Positions 6,470 to 7,884 of a DNA stretch of 7,884 nt are shown here, in pieces. Under the pieces are notes generated by a model. It made no database searches and was not told the origin of the DNA. It saw only the letters and a list, made by a program, of their open reading frames with translations. The stretch is from Burkholderiales bacterium. GTDB taxonomy: Bacteria; Pseudomonadota; Gammaproteobacteria; Burkholderiales; Burkholderiaceae_D. Position 1 is the first letter of the stretch. Every line of letters starts with the position of its first letter. The stretch lies in assembly GCA_028868455.1 (NCBI GenBank), contig JAGWUK010000119.1:1-7884 (forward strand). The letters are read 5' to 3'. Both the position numbers and the translations under genes were made by a program.

Positions 6470-7585
6470 ATGGCGAAGCGTGATTTTTACGAAATTCTTG
6501 GTGTAGGTAAAAACGCCTCCGAGGATGAGATCAAAAAGGCATATCGCAAACTGGCGATGAAACATCATCCGGATCGTAATCCGGATAGCAAAGTTGCGGA
6601 AGAAAAATTCAAAGAAGCCAAAGAGGCTTACGAGATGCTCTCCGACAGCCAGAAACGTGATGCTTATGACCGCTACGGTCACGCGGGCGTTGATCCAAAT
6701 ATGGGCGGCGGAGGCGGTGGCGCTGGTGGTTTTGCAGATGCATTCGGCGATATTTTCGGGGATATTTTTGGCGGCGGGCGTCGCAGTGCTGGCCCTCAGG
6801 TTTATCGCGGTGCGGATTTACGCTATAACCTTGAAATTACGCTGGAACAAGCTGCGAATGGGTTTGATACTACTATTCGCGTACCGAGCTGGGATGAGTG
6901 CGATACATGCCATGGTTCTGGTGCGAAGCCTGGAACATCGCCAGTGACATGTACTACTTGTGGAGGACACGGCCAGGTACGCATGCAGCAAGGTTTATTC
7001 AGCATTCAGCAGACCTGTCCGAAATGCCACGGTACCGGAAAAATGATTCCAGAACCTTGCACCACATGTTCTGGTGTCGGACGCATTAAACGTAACAAGA
7101 CACTGGAAGTCAAAATTCCTGCTGGGATTGATCACGGTATGCGCATTCGCTCTTCAGGAAACGGCGAACCAGGTGTCAATGGTGGCCCTCCGGGCGATTT
7201 GTACGTAGAGATTCATATCAAGCAGCATCCGGTTTTCCAGCGCGAAGGCGACGATCTTCATTGCGAAATTCCGATTTCTTTCGTCAAAGCGGCTTTAGGT
7301 GGCGACATCGAAGTACCGACGCTGAGTGGCAAGGCTTCCTTTACTGTGCCCGAAGGTACGCAATCTGGTAAGACTTTCCGCTTGCGTAGCAAAGGCGTCA
7401 AAGGCGTCCGCTCTGGCTATGCGGGTGATTTGTTCTGCCATGTTGTGATCGAAACGCCGGTAAAACTGACAGAAAAGCAGAAAGAATTGCTGCGCGATTT
7501 TGAACGACTGACAGTGGAAGGTGGTTCCAAGCACAATCCGCAAAGCAAGACCTGGATGGATAAAGTGAAGAAGTTTTTTGAGTAA
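6470..7585 (+). CDS. dnaJ: Chaperone DnaJ (Hsp40, type I J-protein)
   Basis: DnaJ delivers unfolded substrates to DnaK and stimulates its ATPase. The 371-residue protein has all type I parts. The J domain (about 1-70) has HPD at residues 33-35. A Gly/Phe-rich linker runs from about 73 to 103 ([16 protein letters not shown]...). Four CxxCxGxG zinc-finger repeats have cysteines at 144/147, 161/164, 183/186 and 197/200. The C-terminal substrate-binding and dimerisation domains follow, with [19 protein letters not shown] and [16 protein letters not shown]. All eight zinc-binding cysteines are present. GAGG (6456-6459) lies 10 nt before the ATG, in and beside the loop of a weak TTAAC/GTTAA inverted repeat (6448-6463). 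dnaJ follows dnaK by 96 nt; no separate heat-shock promoter was seen in the gap, so it probably depends on dnaK transcription. Confidence 0.99.
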   Translation: MAKRDFYEILGVGKNASEDEIKKAYRKLAMKHHPDRNPDSKVAEEKFKEAKEAYEMLSDSQKRDAYDRYGHAGVDPNMGGGGGGAGGFADAFGDIFGDIFGGGRRSAGPQVYRGADLRYNLEITLEQAANGFDTTIRVPSWDECDTCHGSGAKPGTSPVTCTTCGGHGQVRMQQGLFSIQQTCPKCHGTGKMIPEPCTTCSGVGRIKRNKTLEVKIPAGIDHGMRIRSSGNGEPGVNGGPPGDLYVEIHIKQHPVFQREGDDLHCEIPISFVKAALGGDIEVPTLSGKASFTVPEGTQSGKTFRLRSKGVKGVRSGYAGDLFCHVVIETPVKLTEKQKELLRDFERLTVEGGSKHNPQSKTWMDKVKKFFE

Positions 7586-7612
7586 ACGCTGATTTCCTTT
7601 TGAAGTCTGAAA

Positions 7613-7654
7613 AAGAGCCTGTTTAATTCACTTTAAACAGGCTCTTGAATTTTT
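7613..7654. terminator. Bidirectional intrinsic terminator after dnaJ
   Basis: A perfect 14-bp stem, AAGAGCCTGTTTAA (7613-7626) with TTAAACAGGCTCTT (7633-7646), closes a 6-nt loop. On the plus strand GAATTTTT follows. On the minus strand the stem runs into TTTTT from the A-run at 7610-7614. It begins 27 nt after the dnaJ stop and should end the grpE-dnaK-dnaJ transcript as well as any convergent transcript from the right. Confidence 0.93.
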
Positions 7655-7755
7655 GAGTGCGTATTTCTTAAATATCGTATCGATAATGAATCCTGCCAAT
7701 TCAGAAAAATCTTCGTAATCGCATGTCGATAACCATCTACATGGAAAAGCAATGG

Positions 7756-7781
7756 CGACGAGTGAAAATCCCGTCGTTTTT
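7756..7781 (+). terminator. Weak terminator-like hairpin with T-run
   Basis: CGACG (7756-7760) and CGTCG (7772-7776) form a 5-bp stem with an 11-nt loop, followed directly by five T. The short stem and large loop make it weak. It could be a second terminator behind the main one or the end of a small RNA, but no promoter was recognised between the two. Confidence 0.3.
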
Positions 7782-7855
7782 AAGCACTGAAAAACCGAAC
7801 ATGAATAAGATTTGATGGGGATTTGCGTTGGTTCAGGTGAATTTTTGATCTTGTT

Positions 7856-7884
7856 TTAGACTTTGGCGTAGGTGTCGAACAGTG
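7856..7884 (-). CDS. Possible C-terminal tail of a convergent gene (edge fragment)
   Basis: On the minus strand one frame enters from the right edge and reads LFDTYAKV before a TAA at 7856-7858. Eight codons are too few to identify a product or to prove coding. A convergent gene here would fit the bidirectional terminator on its downstream side, though about 200 nt would separate the stop from that terminator. Confidence 0.25.

Larger units (their letters stand above)
7586..7884. other. Region downstream of dnaJ with no confident gene
   Basis: After the dnaJ stop this stretch holds a strong bidirectional terminator (7613-7654). It also has an AT-rich segment with the palindrome TATCGATA (7678-7685), a weak hairpin with a T-run (7756-7781), and a possible C-terminal fragment on the minus strand at the edge. 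A 30-codon plus-strand frame at 7723-7815 has no ribosome binding site and is not called. Confidence 0.7.

Noticed and set aside
6065..6682. 205-codon minus-strand frame over the dnaK end and dnaJ start
   Set aside because: It continues the same shadow register, has no family resemblance, and runs through the dnaK-dnaJ hairpins.
7723..7815. 30-codon plus-strand frame starting MSITIYMEKQW
   Set aside because: No ribosome binding site, it contains the T-run hairpin, and its composition is unremarkable.

Overview
The window looks like ordinary chromosome of a beta-proteobacterium, most likely in the Burkholderiales. The DnaK, DnaJ and GrpE sequences and the two heat-shock-type promoters resemble Oxalobacteraceae such as Herminiimonas. 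This placement rests on remembered family resemblance, not on a search. It contains no mobile element, CRISPR array, tRNA or rRNA, and I found no convincing sign of a hidden novel system.

Left half, minus strand (1-3281): a four-gene dTDP-L-rhamnose operon in the order rfbB-rfbA-rfbC-rfbD (rmlBACD). Each junction is a 4-nt ATGA overlap, so translation is probably coupled. RfbA makes dTDP-glucose, RfbB dehydrates it, RfbC epimerises it and RfbD reduces it to dTDP-L-rhamnose for surface polysaccharide. RfbD runs off the left edge and lacks its C-terminus.

Middle (3282-3725): a divergent intergenic region. It holds a probable 29-residue single-span membrane peptide gene on the minus strand with a strong ribosome binding site, two short palindromes, and a sigma-32-like promoter for grpE.

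Right half, plus strand (3726-7585): grpE-dnaK-dnaJ, the Hsp70 chaperone with its nucleotide exchange factor and J-protein. Promoters like the heat-shock sigma factor consensus precede both grpE and dnaK; the dnaK one is very close to consensus. Two strong RNA hairpins without a T-tract lie between dnaK and dnaJ. A long perfect stem with T-tracts on both sides ends the cluster and should work in both directions. The last 230 bases hold no confident gene, only a weak hairpin with a T-run and a possible C-terminal tail of a convergent gene at the edge.

The points most worth checking are the small membrane peptide, the palindrome in front of the grpE promoter, the dnaK-dnaJ hairpins, and the grpE start, which the promoter places at 3726 and not at the upstream ATG at 3681.
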